The notes: a model not told the origin generated them from the letters alone. 64,000 nucleotides of DNA from Strigamia acuminata (GCA_949358305.1 OX442314.1:17477060-17541059), one strand, 5' to 3'. Shown: positions 38,336-52,000, numbered from the stretch's first letter. Numbers and translations are program-made.

Positions 38336-41300
38336 ATGGCAAAAGAAAACGATCTCCATCAATTTCTTCACAGCAACTGCTTATATGTCAGGTAAGCTGT
38401 TTTTCGTTTTATTTTTCCAACTATTAACATTTTTATACTTTTATTTTGCTAAATGGCGAATTAAATAATAAAAATAATCCTTAGTTCAACTCAAAAGTTA
38501 TTATTTTGATTTTTCCACACGTTTCTGAATTTTTTAATGACTTTTTGTAATGACAATTGCCAAAGTAATCAATCAAAAGATGTAATTTATCAGACAAACT
38601 ATTTAAAACCACTCACGACTAAGAAAGATGCTGAGGTCCCTTGAACGACTGCTCAGCTTTAAGCTACATCAAAATGACGCTAGAAAAAATCCATAACACT
38701 TACCGGTAGTTAACATTTCCATATTGGGTCTAACGGCATTAATCATTTTAATTTATACAACCTAACCCCCCCGATGGTATAATACAGTGAATTTTTCCGC
38801 ACATTACGGTCACGCACACCGATTCTTTCGCGCAAGTATTAAACGCCACTGCGGATGTGGGCGCAGTTGCAGCATCCCAGCAAATCCAAAAGCTCCGCCT
38901 GTAGGTTAAGCTTTTCCTCCGAGCTTAAACTTAAGAGAGTAAAATTCCAGCACGTTTTCAATAGCGAGCCAATTACACCCAAAGATCTGTTTGATGTTTG
39001 TAAACCGAACACAAGACGACTTTGTTCTTGGTATTTCAAGATGTGGTTCCAACAGAAATCAATATAAATGGATCGTGTTGTTACTTGAACTAACTTGTAA
39101 GTTTTCAATTACAAATGTTAAACAATTTTGTTAATTAAAAAATATACGCACGTAGAAATACAAATAAAAATAAATAAAAGATAAAAAGCATAAAGCATCA
39201 ATCAAAGTTATTTATTGTTCATTAAGTTTATTGGCCACCGTCTTGAACGCTGTTCAGCAGACCGAAAAGTCAATGAAGAATTACCACAAGCTTCTCACAT
39301 TTTAGCCACTAAGTCATGATTGTGTCTAGAGTGAAGCGAAGCGAAAGAGGAGGAAATTTGCGCTTAGAATTCCATGGCAGCCTTTTCTTACTTAATTAGT
39401 TTCTACGTGCCACAACCGAGACGAGATGAATGCTCTAATAAGCAAACATCTCAAAAACAAATAAACAGCGCATCAAACTACTCACTCAAATTACAGCCTC
39501 TAAGTGCTATCATCATCGTGAGTGCTTATTGTAGTGTGTTTACTTTAATGTTGCTTTTATGTCTATAATTTATATCAAACGCTCAGTTAACTCGAATTTT
39601 ATTAATTTCTCTAACACTTTTCAGGATATCCATTAGGATATTCCCCCTTCTCTTCTGGCTAGGACTCACCAATCCCACAATGGCTTGGGGAAAGATCTCT
39701 TCTCGTTTCCCCCTCATATCTTCTTTCATTCAATTGACAAAAAAGGATCCGTTAGGGGCGCACCTGCTGGAGACAGGAGGCAAAGCCAGCCACCGGAACA
39801 CCATTTCAAACCCCAACAATCCCGCATTCCAATTACATCACAATAAAGGTCTTCGATTGCACAAAAGGGCAGCTGATGATGATGATGACGACGGTGATTG
39901 GGAGAAGGACTATTCCTATAATTCCAATAACGAGGGTTTGAGTGGAGTGCAAGGTACAATTGGTAAGAGTTGAAAAGTTTGCTCGTTTAAATTCTAACTT
40001 TTTTTGGGACTGATTTTTAATTAGGTCTAAACGAAATGGAAATAACTCTTATTGTAGTATGTTCGGCAATTGGTCTACTCATGTTTATCATTGGACTCAT
40101 TTTTTTGGCTAGGTATAGCTCATTTTGTTATTAGAAATGTGTAAAAAGCAAGGAGTAACACATTTTGACTAGGTATTATTGGAAGAAATTTCACGGCGAC
40201 AGTCATAGATATCATGGAGTTATGCAGAGGAATAGTTCTGAAAGCAGTATGGGAACAACTCGTGCAGATCCCAAAGATGCTATGGCAAAAGTATGAATAA
40301 TTTAACGACGCAATTCAATTTGATCATTTGAATTTAAATTCGTCAGTTCGAAGAACCAGAAGTAGCAAATCCGTATTTATTACATCCATCAGATGCGCTT
40401 CTTATCAAACAGCAAATAATTGAGCATTCAGCTGAAAAGGAACCTCTACTTCCTTGTGCAAATGGAACCGCGTTCACAGATCGCCAGCAAATTGATAGCG
40501 ACAATTCAGATGTAAAAACCGAAACTAAAATCGTACGTTTAATAAAATATTAAAAATATTAAAAATTAAAAAAAAAAAATTAATTAATTACAGGATTCAA
40601 CTCTAGGGGTGGCTCCTTCCAAAAGACAAGTTCCGACCGGTTACGTGGCCCAATTACAAAACACGTTAAACTGTCGGACAGGTTTATCTCAATCCGATTG
40701 CAGCATCTCATCGTTTACGACAACGAACCCTAGTTACAAATACGGCAACCAAACCGGTTACATGAGCGGTTATTACGGATATCCATCCGACACAACATTT
40801 GATAATAGTAAAATAACTGCAACAAGCACTCCAGAAACAACATTAAATTTAAATTTAAATACTTCAAATGCAAACAGCAATTTGCCAGGTGTGACTTTCA
40901 GATCTGGGAATGAGACGAAATCATCCTTCACGGAAATGCAAACGGCAAATGAGAAAAAAGCTAAAGACGAAGTTGAAGCTGGTCAAGCTGAAAATGAAAT
41001 GAATCAAGGGATCGAATGTGATTCCGCGGTCGAAGATGACATTTTAAGTGCTGATCCGTATCGCCTTACTGGAACCACCAGAGCTCTTAGTCTACCAGAG
41101 TGTTTCGATCGTGAAGAGAATGCAATAGATGAGTCCAAAGGCGTGGATTCTGTAAGACCGACTGACTCTGGTTGGGGGGATACAGTCAAGGGCCAATTTC
41201 GTGGTTCTCTTCCAGTTCTTCACTTGAGTGTTAGTCCCGAAAAAGAAAAGCTTTCAGTGATAACTGGCGCAAACTCATATCCGAAAAGCAAAAAGAAGAC

Positions 41301-41364
41301 GAGTGATAAATCATTACCTATCTCTTTATCCAACATGCTTCCAAACCGTTCCCAGAAAAGCTAA
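38336..41364 (+). CDS. Unrecognised single-pass (type I) membrane protein
   Basis: I do not recognise this family. Exon 1 (38336-38391, MAKENDLHQFLHSNCLYV) joins in phase across a 1.2-kb intron to exon 2 at 39625. This completes a signal peptide, with hydrophobic core IFPLLFWLGLTNPTMAWG. About 95 lumenal residues follow with KR before a six-Asp run (KRAADDDDDDGDWEKDYSYN), a possible cleavage and Tyr-sulfation context. One helix (ITLIVVCSAIGLLMFIIGLI) is followed by YYWKKFHGD as a basic stop. The cytosolic part is about 370 residues, low in hydrophobics, with the acidic dileucine EKEPLLP and the unusual segments NPYLLHPSDALLIKQQ, YVAQLQNTLNCRTGL, GYMSGYYGYP and DDILSADPYRLTGTTRALSL. Six exons, about 520 residues. 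Its layout suggests a sorted adaptor or receptor tail. ATG 39680 is a less likely start because it would lose the signal peptide. Confidence 0.75.
38392..39624 (+). other. Large first intron of the 38.3-kb gene
   Basis: A 1.23-kb intron with a GTAAGC donor and a TTTTCAG acceptor. It includes an open antisense frame (39108-38839) with no coding support. No repeats of note. Confidence 0.6.
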
Positions 41365-43630
41365 TCCTCACAAAACAATAAGATAAACACAAAATTTTAA
41401 ACCGGTTGCCAAATATTAGCCCAATTTTGTCTTTATTTCTTTTTTCTTCTTCTTAATTTACTTTTCGAATTTGCCGCTATGCACATTTTGGCATTCGTAA
41501 CATGTTTAATTTCAAGTTTTTAACCACTCGTTTCGATTCAAGGCAACATAATTTGAGACTGTAATATCTCGAATTTTGTGTACAACTAAGTAATAATGAG
41601 GAGTTTCATGCAATCATAGTTTAATCCACTAAATTAATATAGAAATGAAGGGCAACTAACCGTGCAAAATGCTTCGACAGGTTATAACCGGTCGCAATAT
41701 CTGTCGAAGTGTCTTTTTTAGCATAAAAGATGCTTGGGTGAAACTTCTTATGTAAACTACATAAGGTTTCTGATTACTTCACTCAATATATTATATGCAA
41801 ACAGCTTTTCTTGATAATGCTTTTTGTTCGGTTCATTTGATCATAATTTGTAAAACCTTAACGGGTGTACAATGTTAATTATTCACCTTATAGCCTTATA
41901 TATTTCACACAGCAGCTCATGTAGATAAAATTGTTAATAAGTTCAATTTCTATTTGCCTTATGCATTTTGTCATCTAACGTCTTTCTGAATAAATAGCGA
42001 AATAAAAAATTGTAACCTTATTAGTATAAGTTATAAACTGTTATATAATTATATTTCAATTTTTTTCCCATTGAAGAAGGGATAATTTTTTTCTTTTCTT
42101 TACTTTTTTTTTAAATAAAAAAAATTTAAAAGTTTACATCTGATTAAATTATTTGAGATAAAAGATTAAAACGTATCTGATAATACAATTTATTTGATAT
42201 AATCTATTTCATTAACAAGTAAGTGGAAATAAAATCATTTTTCAATCTTGTAGTCATTAAAATAAAAGAATTTTAAAAAAATGAATAAAAAATAATCTGC
42301 ATATCCCGAACCCTGGAGAACATGATTTCATCATTCCATTTATGATTTAATTTGTCACACTTCTTAATTTTTTTTTGTTATTTGCAAAATGTGAAGTTAA
42401 AAAATCGATTAACCTTGAACTTGCCATTGAACATTACCAGTGGGTGGATTGATCATATGTAATATTAGTCAACAAACTTTTTACTCACAATTTTATTTTT
42501 TCTTGGTCAATCATTTTTCTTGCTTTACTTTATATCCTCGAATATTCTGCGTAAAACATAAAAGATAAAAACTCAGGCTTTTTATTTTAGTTTGTTAAAC
42601 TTACAGGAATAAATGATCTGCCAGTAAACGGTCGTAATTCATCATCAGCACGACCCGCTTTTAACTATCAATGTTTCTCAATAATTTGACAAAGTTTTAA
42701 GGTGAGAAGTAAACAAATTATTGATATTTATTCTAAAAAATATATTACTCCTTTCATAGCTGAAGTATATAAAATTGTAGAAGTTCGATCAATTTTACTA
42801 TTTCTATTCGCTGTTTGCTTTGCAATCAAAGACTTTATTTTCGAGAGCTGTTACTAACAAGTAAGTCGGAGGCGAAAATAATTCTGTCTAAAATTAGGAA
42901 TTTAGAAAATGAGGAAACCTTTAATCACGTGTTCCAGGTTAATTCTATTTTTAAAAGGAAATAGCCCAAAACAAGTGGTCAAAGTCAAATATTTAAATGA
43001 GAAGGGCGTGCATAAATTATAAAAATAGCCAAATTCTCATGATTATCACAAAAAATAGAGTACTCCGTACCAGACAAAATGGAAAGAATAGATCGGGCAA
43101 AATAATTTACACTGGGGTATAAAAAATCCAACAAAAAATAAACAAATTTTCAAAAGATACAATTATTTCTAATAAAAATGAGAAAAATAAAGAAATGGTG
43201 CAAAAATGAGCACACAATTTTGAATTTCAAAACTGTTGCAAGCCAGGACTGTGACAACTTTTTGAATAGAATAATAGTAACAGCTTAGTAACCAAAGAAT
43301 TTAAAAAAAAAAATTCAATTTAAAAAATATTATTTTTCATTGAATTATAATTGAGCAGGATATATTAAAATATTTTGACATAAATTTTGTACTTTTCAAA
43401 CAATACGTTTAATTACCCGTTTCATTAAATGAAAATAAAAATAATAATAATAATAGTAATAATAATAACAACAGCAACTTAAAATTATTTTTAAAAAAAA
43501 GACTAGAAAAAAACGTTTGAACATCTGAAATCCGGTGATAGTGATTCATTTCACTTCAACCAGATTCAATAGAAACTAAAACCAACAACAAAAATCTTAA
43601 ATCTAGTTTAAATGATCACTTTGAGCGCAT
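41365..43630. other. Intergenic between convergent genes
   Basis: AT-rich 2.3 kb made of 3' regions of the membrane-protein gene and the first DDX19 copy. AATAAA motifs occur near 41990 and elsewhere. An AAT microsatellite lies at about 43440-43470. No coding signal seen. Confidence 0.55.
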
Positions 43631-45607
43631 TTAATCCTGTCCAATTCGTTCAAGTTCCTCTATGTTTTCCGCATTAACTTGCAAAATTGAACAACCTGAA
43701 AGCAAAAAAATTAATTAATTAAAAAAAAAAACCGTATACTTTCCTCTTCTCTCTTACCAAAATGTTCAGCAATTTTTTTTAAAAACTGCATGCTTCGTTC
43801 TCCTTCCACCATATTGATAGCAATCCCAGGTTTACCAAAACGTCCAGTTCGACCAATTCGATGTAGGTAAGTTTCGTAATCCGGCCTGCCTTTTACATCC
43901 ACGGTGTCATCAAAATTAACAACCACCGTTACCTGTTCCACATCAATGCCTAATAAAAACAAATTTAAAAAAATTAATACGACGCAGCAATCAAGATTGT
44001 TTTTATATACCTCTCGCTAACACATTTGTTGATATCAGCACTCTTTCCGTTCCTTTTCTAAATCGATCTAAAATGGATATTCTCTGGTCTACCGTTAATT
44101 CTCCCGACAAAAGTGCAACTGCATGACCATCTTTGCACATTTTAGAACTTAACCAAGAAGCCGTTTTCCTTGTCTACACACAAAACATAACAAAAAGATC
44201 AAACAATACCGTTAAAAACAATCAAACCACACAAATTTACTTGGCAAAAGATCATAGCTTGACCAATGGGTATAGCACCATAAACATTAGAAAGTGCTCT
44301 GTATTTTTCGTTCATGTTTCTGCATTTAACGAAATATTGCTTTATATTATCCAAAATTTCTTCCTCTCTTCGCAGACGAATGATCACAGGGTTTTTTATT
44401 ATGATTTCAGCAAACTTCATCACGGCAGCGTCATATGTGGCGGAAAAAAGCATCATTTGGCAAGTATCAGAAAGCTGTCTGCTCACATTAAATATACATT
44501 ATGATAAGACATTACTCAGTAAACAAATGATTACTTGTGAATACGAATAGACTGATCTTGATGGCCCTGAGTATCGATCATAACATCAGCTTCATCCAAA
44601 ACGAAGACACGAATTAGTTTCAAATCAAAAAATTTAAATTTTAAAGTCCAATCCAGAACTTTTCCTGGAGTTCCGATAACAATCTGTTCCGTCAATTTAT
44701 CACCTCTGTTCACTAGAAAAACCCAAAAAATCAATCTACGCATAAATCGTCTATTATACACCGCTATTTACTATCTGTGCCCCGTACTGCATGTATAATT
44801 GAAATATCTGGGCAATACTGGGCCATTTGTTTTACCACATGCCCAGTTTGAAGCGCTAATTCATAAGTAGGTGATAAACAAAGCACCTAATTTTAAATAA
44901 AAATTCAAAGTAATTCACAAAAAAATGCAATAAAAAGAGAGTGCCGGATGTTACTTGTGGATAATGTTGATCTGGATTTACACGACTTAGCATAGCCAAA
45001 ACAAACGCTGCTGTTTTTCCAGTTCCACTTTGGGATTGAGCAATCATATTCTGAGGCCTAAAATAAAATGTGTTGTAGTTTTAAGTTAAAACCAATCACA
45101 CAAATCGACTTACGGGTCTGCTAATAACGTTGGAAGCGCAGTTTCTTGGATTTTCGAAGGAAAATTGAAACCCATGGCATAAACACCTCTCGACAATTCA
45201 TTCCGTCTATAAAAATCAAAAATTGTTTTAAAATGGCACCGCATTGTTATACTATGTAACTCACAAGCGAAGCTCTTCAAATGTCTTAACAGAATATAGT
45301 GGTGAATTGGGGTCTTTTCGTTGAATCTCAACATTATAAGTGGATTTGATTAATTTTGACCTAAAAATCTTCGTCAGTAGTGAAGCTTCTGCGGACGACA
45401 ATCCCGGTTCGTCTTCTTCATAGTTGCTTTCATTTGAATTGCGATTAATAGTTTGATTAATTACTCGTTCCTTTACAGAAAGATTTAAAGACGCAACCTA
45501 AATCATTTAACAAAAGTTAGGCCCAGTTATATTCAAACGATATGGGAACTGACCTCAGTTACTAACGTCTTTTCTTGTTCATCGACTGACACAGCCCAAT
45601 TCGACAT
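43631..45607 (-). CDS. DDX19: DEAD-box RNA helicase DDX19/Dbp5, copy A
   Basis: An ATP-dependent RNA helicase of mRNA export at the cytoplasmic face of the nuclear pore and of translation termination. Reading from [20 protein letters not shown], the N-terminal extension ends in [20 protein letters not shown]. Core motifs follow: Q motif [20 protein letters not shown], Walker [96 protein letters not shown], and [15 protein letters not shown]. All catalytic motifs are intact; length is about 480 residues, normal for the family. The two copies differ mainly in the acidic N-terminus and scattered residues. Introns sit at matching sites in both. The start is fixed by strong similarity to [18 protein letters not shown] in copy B. 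Confidence 0.95.
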
Positions 45608-46474
45608 TTTGAAAGTTTCATTTACCGCTATCCGCAGTGAATCAAACCAACCACCGGCGTAGATTATCGTAGATACATTTGAAGCAGCAAGTGACACCTA
45701 CCGATGATTTAGAATTTAAAACGTGATTTATCCGTTCCCAGCATAGTTATTATTACAAATCCACTCGTAGTATAATCCAATCCAAACCACACACTAAAGT
45801 TTGAGTTAAGTCATGGCGAGGAAATAATTTAGCAAATCGCCAATACCTTTTCTTTTTTTAATGTTTGTATTTTTTATATATTGTGAGCACATTTTTTTAA
45901 AACTAAAAGTAAAATCAAGAAAAGTGCGTATCCTATCACCTGTCGGCAAATTTGTGCAGACTGTAGACATATATTTTCTCTGCTGTGGCAGAAAGTAAAA
46001 ATCGCAATAATATGCACGACGGCTTGAACATGAGGGAACGTCTTATTTTTAAGTATAAAAACGACATTTCGAATGCAGCTTGTAATTGCCATATAACCTT
46101 TTGGCTTTAATGTAAAGACGTTGAGTTCATTAAATTCAATTTTTATCATTGAAAAAATTAGTTCTCTTTATTATTTTACAATTCGGCAAAATAAATTCAG
46201 TTTCAGTTAATTTTTTTTTTTACTTAAAATTCATTCAAATAATTTGACATAAAAATTTAAACAATTTGTTCAATTATCTATATCATAAAATGCATAAAAT
46301 AAATGACAATCTACAATTTTTTTTTAAAATAATGTTTTAAAAAAATGCGTCTAAATCTGAACCCTGATGAACATGATTTCGTTTTTATTTTAACTAGAAT
46401 TAATAAAAATTCAAATTAGTAATAAAAATATTCAAATAATTTTTAAATTAAATTTAAATTCCTACCTTGTGCAC
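45608..46474. other. Spacer between DDX19 copies, with a duplicated promoter relic
   Basis: The upstream region of copy A aligns by eye to that of copy B: TATCCGCAGTGAATCAAA (45629 on) against TATCCGCAATGAATCAAA, AAGTGACACCTACCG against AAGTGCCACCTACCG, and GGCTTGAACATGAGGGAACG (46021 on) against GGCTCGAACATGAATGAACT, the UBE4B start. The rest, to the 3' end of copy B, is A/T-rich. Confidence 0.6.
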
Positions 46475-48495
46475 CTAATCTTGCGCAATTTTTTCGAGTT
46501 CCTCGATGTTTTCCGCATTCACTTGCAAAATTGCACAACCTGAAAGAAAAAAATAAAAATAAAAATAAATTTTAAAAAAACTCACATAATTTCCTCTTTT
46601 CTCTTACCAAAATGTTCTGCGATTTGTTTTAAAAATCCCATGCTTCGATCTCCTTCCACCATATTGATAGCAATCCCAGGTTTACCAAATCGTCCAGTTC
46701 GACCAATTCGATGTAGGTAAGTTTCGTAATCCGGCCTGCCTTTGGAATCCACGGTGTCATCAAAATTAACAACAACCGTTACCTGTTCCACATCAATGCC
46801 TTAATAAAACCAAATTAAAAAAATTAATTTGACAAAGCAATAAAAATTGTTATTTACACACCTCTCGCTAACACATTTGTTGATATAAGCACTCTTTCCG
46901 TTCCTCTTCTAAATCGATCTAAAACGTTTATTCTCTGGTCTACCGTTAAATCTCCCGACAAAAGTGCAACTGCATGACCGTCTTTGCACATTTTTGAACT
47001 TAACCAAGATGCTGTTTTCCTTGTCTACGCACAAAACCAACAAAATCAATCATTACAATTAAAAATGTAATAAATAACATCAGATTTACATGGCAGAAAA
47101 TCATCGCTTGACCGATGGGTATCGCTCCGTATATGTTAGAAAGCGCACTGTATTTTTCGTCAATGTTTGCACATCTGACGTAATACTGCTTTATATTTTC
47201 TAAAATTTCTTCCTCTCTTCGCAGACGAATGATCACTGGATTTGTTATTATGCCTTCAGCGAAATCCATCACAGCAGCGTCGTAAGTAGCGGAGAAAAGC
47301 ATCATCTGGCAAGTATCAGGAAGCTGTCTGCGCATATTAAATATATATTACTATACAATATTACTTAGCAAACAAATGTGGTACTTGTGAATGCGAATAG
47401 ACTGATCTTGATGGCCCTGAGTATCGATCATAACGTCGGCTTCATCCAAAACGAAGACACGAATTTGTTTCAAATCAAAAAATTTAAACTTTAAAGCCCA
47501 ATCCAGAACTTTTCCTGGAGTTCCGATAACGATCTGTTCCGCCAATTTATCGCCTCTATTAACTAGAAAAAAAAAAAAGAGAAAAAAAAATTAATCTAAC
47601 CTTTACATTGTTACGTTGTACACCATTATTTACTTTCTGTGCCGCGTACTGCATATATAATTGAAATATCTGGGCAATACTGGGCCATTTGTTTTGCCAC
47701 ATTTCCAGTTTGAATCGCTAATTCGTAAGTAGGCGATAAACAAAGTACCTAATTTTAAATAAAAATTTAATTTAATCCTAAATAAATACATTAAAAGAAA
47801 GAGACTGCCGTATGTTTACTTGTGGATAATGTTGATCTGGATTTACACGACTTAGCATAGCTAAAACAAACGCCGCTGTCTTTCCAGTTCCGCTTTGGGA
47901 TTGAGCAATCATATTCTGAGGTCTAAAATAAAATGTGTTGTAGTTATAAAATAAAACCAATGACAGAAATCGACTTACGGGTCTGCTAATAATGTAGGAA
48001 GTGCTGTTTCTTGAATTTTCGATGGGAAATTGAACCCCATGGCGTAAACACCTCTCAATAATTCGCTCCGCCTACAAAAATAAAAAATTGTATCAAAATG
48101 TTAACGTATTTAAATGTTACAATAACTTACAAGCGAAGCTCTTCGAATGTCTTAACGGAATATAATGGTGAATTCGGGTCTTTCTGTTGAACTTCAACAT
48201 CGTAAGTGGATTTGATTAATTTCGACCTAAAAATCTTTGTCAACAACGAAGCTTCTGCAGCCGATAATTCTTGCTCATCTCCATTTCCGTCTCCATCTGC
48301 GTTTTTATTCGCATTTTGATGAACAGTTTGATTAATTACCGGTGCCTTTGCGGAGAGATTTAAAGTTTCAACCTAAATTATTTTAAAAATAATCAAAAGT
48401 TAGGCCTAATTGTATTATTCACAAACCACATGTTAGGTTACCTGTGTCGCTAAAGTCTTTTCTTGTTCATCGACTGTCAGAGCCCAAGTCGACAT
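46475..48495 (-). CDS. DDX19: DEAD-box RNA helicase DDX19/Dbp5, copy B
   Basis: A second complete Dbp5-type helicase with the same exon structure as copy A. Reading from [18 protein letters not shown], it has [116 protein letters not shown], and [15 protein letters not shown]. Exonic differences from A are mostly conservative (NRGDKLAEQ versus [29 protein letters not shown] versus [20 protein letters not shown]), and introns are still alignable. The N-terminal acidic stretch has extra Asp/Gly/Asn residues ([14 protein letters not shown]). It is the copy adjacent to UBE4B and keeps the shared promoter, so it probably represents the ancestral position. Both copies look functional, so dosage or expression divergence rather than decay is likely. 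Confidence 0.95.
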
Positions 48496-49085
48496 CTTGA
48501 ATATTTTCACCGGTTAAACGTAATTAATTCTAGTAAAATTATAACAGTTTCCAAGTATTTTACGGCTATCCGCAATGAATCAAATTGCTTCAAGTCAGAT
48601 ACAAACACTCGGACAAGGAGCAAGTGCCACCTACCGTTGACTCCCAGTATTTCACGGGAACCGCCATATTTGTTTACCACGAATTTACAACACTTTCAGT
48701 TTCAGGAAAAATCATTCATGAATTACGTCATGGAAAATACTTTCCAGCAAAAAATTATATTCTTCTTAATATTAAATTATTTTATATTAATACCGCAAAA
48801 CAAGCACAAAAATTTAGTGACTCAATACTCGAGCTAAATACTAATCTTACGCTTCTTACCACCAGTCGGTAATTTAGCGCAGGCCTTAACTACCGTAGAC
48901 CATGATATGTGTTTTTCTGGCACTGGCAGCGGGTGGCAGCTATTGCTATTTGTAAAATGAGAATCGCTTGAGAATCGCGTGTGTCCGAATTCAGATTGTT
49001 ACGAGTGTGATTCGCTTTCGTAGTCAAATACCAGTCGACCAAGGACCTGAAAGTGGACGATAAACATTGGCACAAAGGCTCGAAC
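48496..49085. promoter_or_regulatory. Bidirectional upstream region of DDX19 copy B and UBE4B
   Basis: The 590 bp between the divergent start codons of a Dbp5 helicase (minus) and UBE4B (plus). It holds both 5' UTRs and promoters. A partly degraded duplicate of this region lies upstream of DDX19 copy A. No TATA box is assigned. Confidence 0.55.
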
Positions 49086-52000
49086 ATGAATGAACTTAGT
49101 CAAGAGGAGGTAAGTGACCCGATATGGCACGTTTTAAAGAACGGAACGCGAAACAGCTGAAGAGCTCGCAGTTACCTTCTTTGATCGCGATTCTTCGCAA
49201 TCACATGTTTCGCGCAAAACCTACAAGTTCGCAAACAGAAAAACCGTCCCACAAAGCCTTTATTTCTACAATGGCCTTACTTTATTTAAAAACCCCCATC
49301 CACGACATGAATCATCCCTTAGGGCATTTCCCTCAAATTACGACGAGGAAAATAAACCAATACATGCGTCACATGACACGCGATTTCCCAAATCGTGTTT
49401 TTGTTATTTGATTTTATCCGTTTACCTAATCGCGGAACAATAACAATTTGTTATTTTGGTTCATTTTTTTATTTTTTTTTATTTCTTTGTTATTTATTTA
49501 TTAATTTTTTTTGTTTTCAGATTCGGCGAAGGCGCTTGGCCAGATTGACGGGACTGACCATGCCGTCGTTATCCACTTCCAATCTGGGGCAAGATATTGG
49601 TCCCAGCAGCAGCAGCAGCAGTAGTAGCAGCACGGTGGAGACTCCTGGTCTCGTAAATCAAGCGTCATCAACTTCGATGCAGTCTGCATTCTTTCAACAA
49701 AGTCAGCCACAAGCTGTGCCACAAGCTACGGATCAGTCTCACAGAGAGACTATTATGGAAATTGGTAATTTGAAGCATGGATTGAAAATATCACTTTGGT
49801 TTTTATTCGATATGCACGAACGTGGGAATTTGAATACGAAACGTTATATAACGCTTTGAGGAGTAAAATGTTGCCATTATGAGGCGTGATGGAATGATTC
49901 GTTGTTGTTATTATTTCGATGATGTTTTATTTCGAGTTTGTTATGTGGTTATTTTAATTTAACGTTCGTTTGGTTTCGTACCGTAACATTGGCGTTGAAA
50001 TAAAGTGCTTAGTTTGTTTTATTACTCTTTTAATGTGCCATTGGTTTCAGATGGTGCACAATTGTTTCAGCATGGTTCGACAGAATCGCAGTGCTCTGAA
50101 CCGCAAACTATGGACACGGACACAGAATCGCTCGAAAAGAGGTCAGGAGAAGCTTTGCGATAAAAAACTTTCCTCAATGTTTTCTAACAAAAACAAATTT
50201 AAAACAAAAAAAACAAAAAAAATTCTTTTCATTTTTCAGTTCTTTGTTTCAACTCGATGTCGATTCAGGTATAGAAAACATGGAGGTCGAAGAATTTGAC
50301 AAAAAGGAATCCTTGAAGCGACAAAGAGTAAGTTGGATACTACAAATAAAATGTCCTGTGACTTAGCATTAACTGTTTATTGCTCAACTAAATGTTGCCT
50401 AACGTGTGAGTACAGCTGGAGATATCTTTAGAATGCTTAGAAGAAAAAAAATGGAATTTTTTTTATTCTTAAAAATTTCAACAATGATTTTATTGTTTTA
50501 ATTTGAGTAAAAATGTCCGCTGTGGTTCCAAACACAAATGGCGAATGCAATAATTGATCGAGAGCAATATTGTTACGTTTGTTTAAGGACATTTTGTTGG
50601 CTGATTGCCATGGGTACCAAAATTGAATGCAATGTTGCTAACCTCGCACTTAATTTGAAATTAGGATTCCAACAATGAGATGTCGGAAGAACATTTTTAT
50701 GGAATGTTATCAAGAATTTTTCTCATAACATGGAACAAAGAGACTACGTCTGATTTAATTTATTTACCAGAAACTGGCGAAGTGTTTCAAAAACAAACTG
50801 AAAATTCACCACGTAATTATTATTTTTGTTTGTTTTCCTTATACCTCTACCGTATTTCCTTTTTTTTGTGCACATATGCATTATTGGTATAATCAAGTTC
50901 TCTCCCGTGCTCTATTGGAGACCCGAGCATTGACGGCAAAAATTTCATTTTTTCGTCCTAAAATAAAAAAAATTTGGCTTTTTAAAAAATCTTAAAAAAA
51001 AAAATCAATTTTTAAGCCCCGCTTCTTTATAGAGACCGCGCACTAAAGGAAAATTTTTGAGGAAAAATTTCGCGCTTTATTAGAGACCCGCGTCACAAAA
51101 TAAAGGAAATACAGTAAATACAAAGATTGTTTTATTTTCAGCATATTGCGGTTACAAAGATTTGATTAGTCAGATTGTCGTGGAAGTGTTGATCATGCTG
51201 GCCAAAAGCCAAGAAAACATTTTCCAAAATGTTCTAAGGAAAGGACAAGACTTGGGTGTGTGCGGTTCGCCCATCCCTAGTCTCAGCGCCAGCCCATCCA
51301 GCATCAATCCGAGTCCATTGGCGTCTCCCATCACCGGAGTTGCCGCATTACCTGCATTTCCGCAAGGACTTCAACAATTTCAGCTTGAAGATTGTCCGGA
51401 ATCTCGCATGTTGACTTATTTAATGGAATGTTACAGTCGTGTCAGCATTGAGGAGCGACATGCACCGAAAGTAAATTTTTTTTGTTGTGTATTAACACAA
51501 ATAATGATTTTTTTTTTCTTTATTAGAAAACCAGTAAGCCACCATTGAGTGAGATTTTGACTGATATACGATCCCAATGTGTACAGCATTCTATTTTAGT
51601 TATTCAAGGATTGTTTACATCGTTAAGGTGGATTAGGAAGCTATCTTTTAACACAATATTAAATGTTTTAATTTTTTAAATTCTTTATTTAGACCTCCTG
51701 CGAAACCTTCAATATTAATGCCGTATTTATTTGGGCAAAGTATGCCACGAGGATTTTTGCACGAATTGGTTTATTTCTCGTCGCAAAATGAAGAGTGTTT
51801 GAAGTCTGTTTTTTGGCCAGTACTTCAGTCAACTCTTCAAGCTACTCGATTGTGTTCATTGGAGTCTGATTGTTTTCGACAACCCTTGCAAGTACTTAGC
51901 GAATTGTGTGAAATCCGATGTGGGCCTACCGGTAATACTAGACCAATTTGCAATTTGGTAAGTTCTACGTGAGCTTTTAATTCAGAAACAGAAATTTAAT

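Noticed and set aside
43631-48495. DDX19 tandem copies as an assembly artefact
   Set aside because: They differ at many exonic and intronic positions and have distinct N-termini, so they are true paralogs in this sequence.
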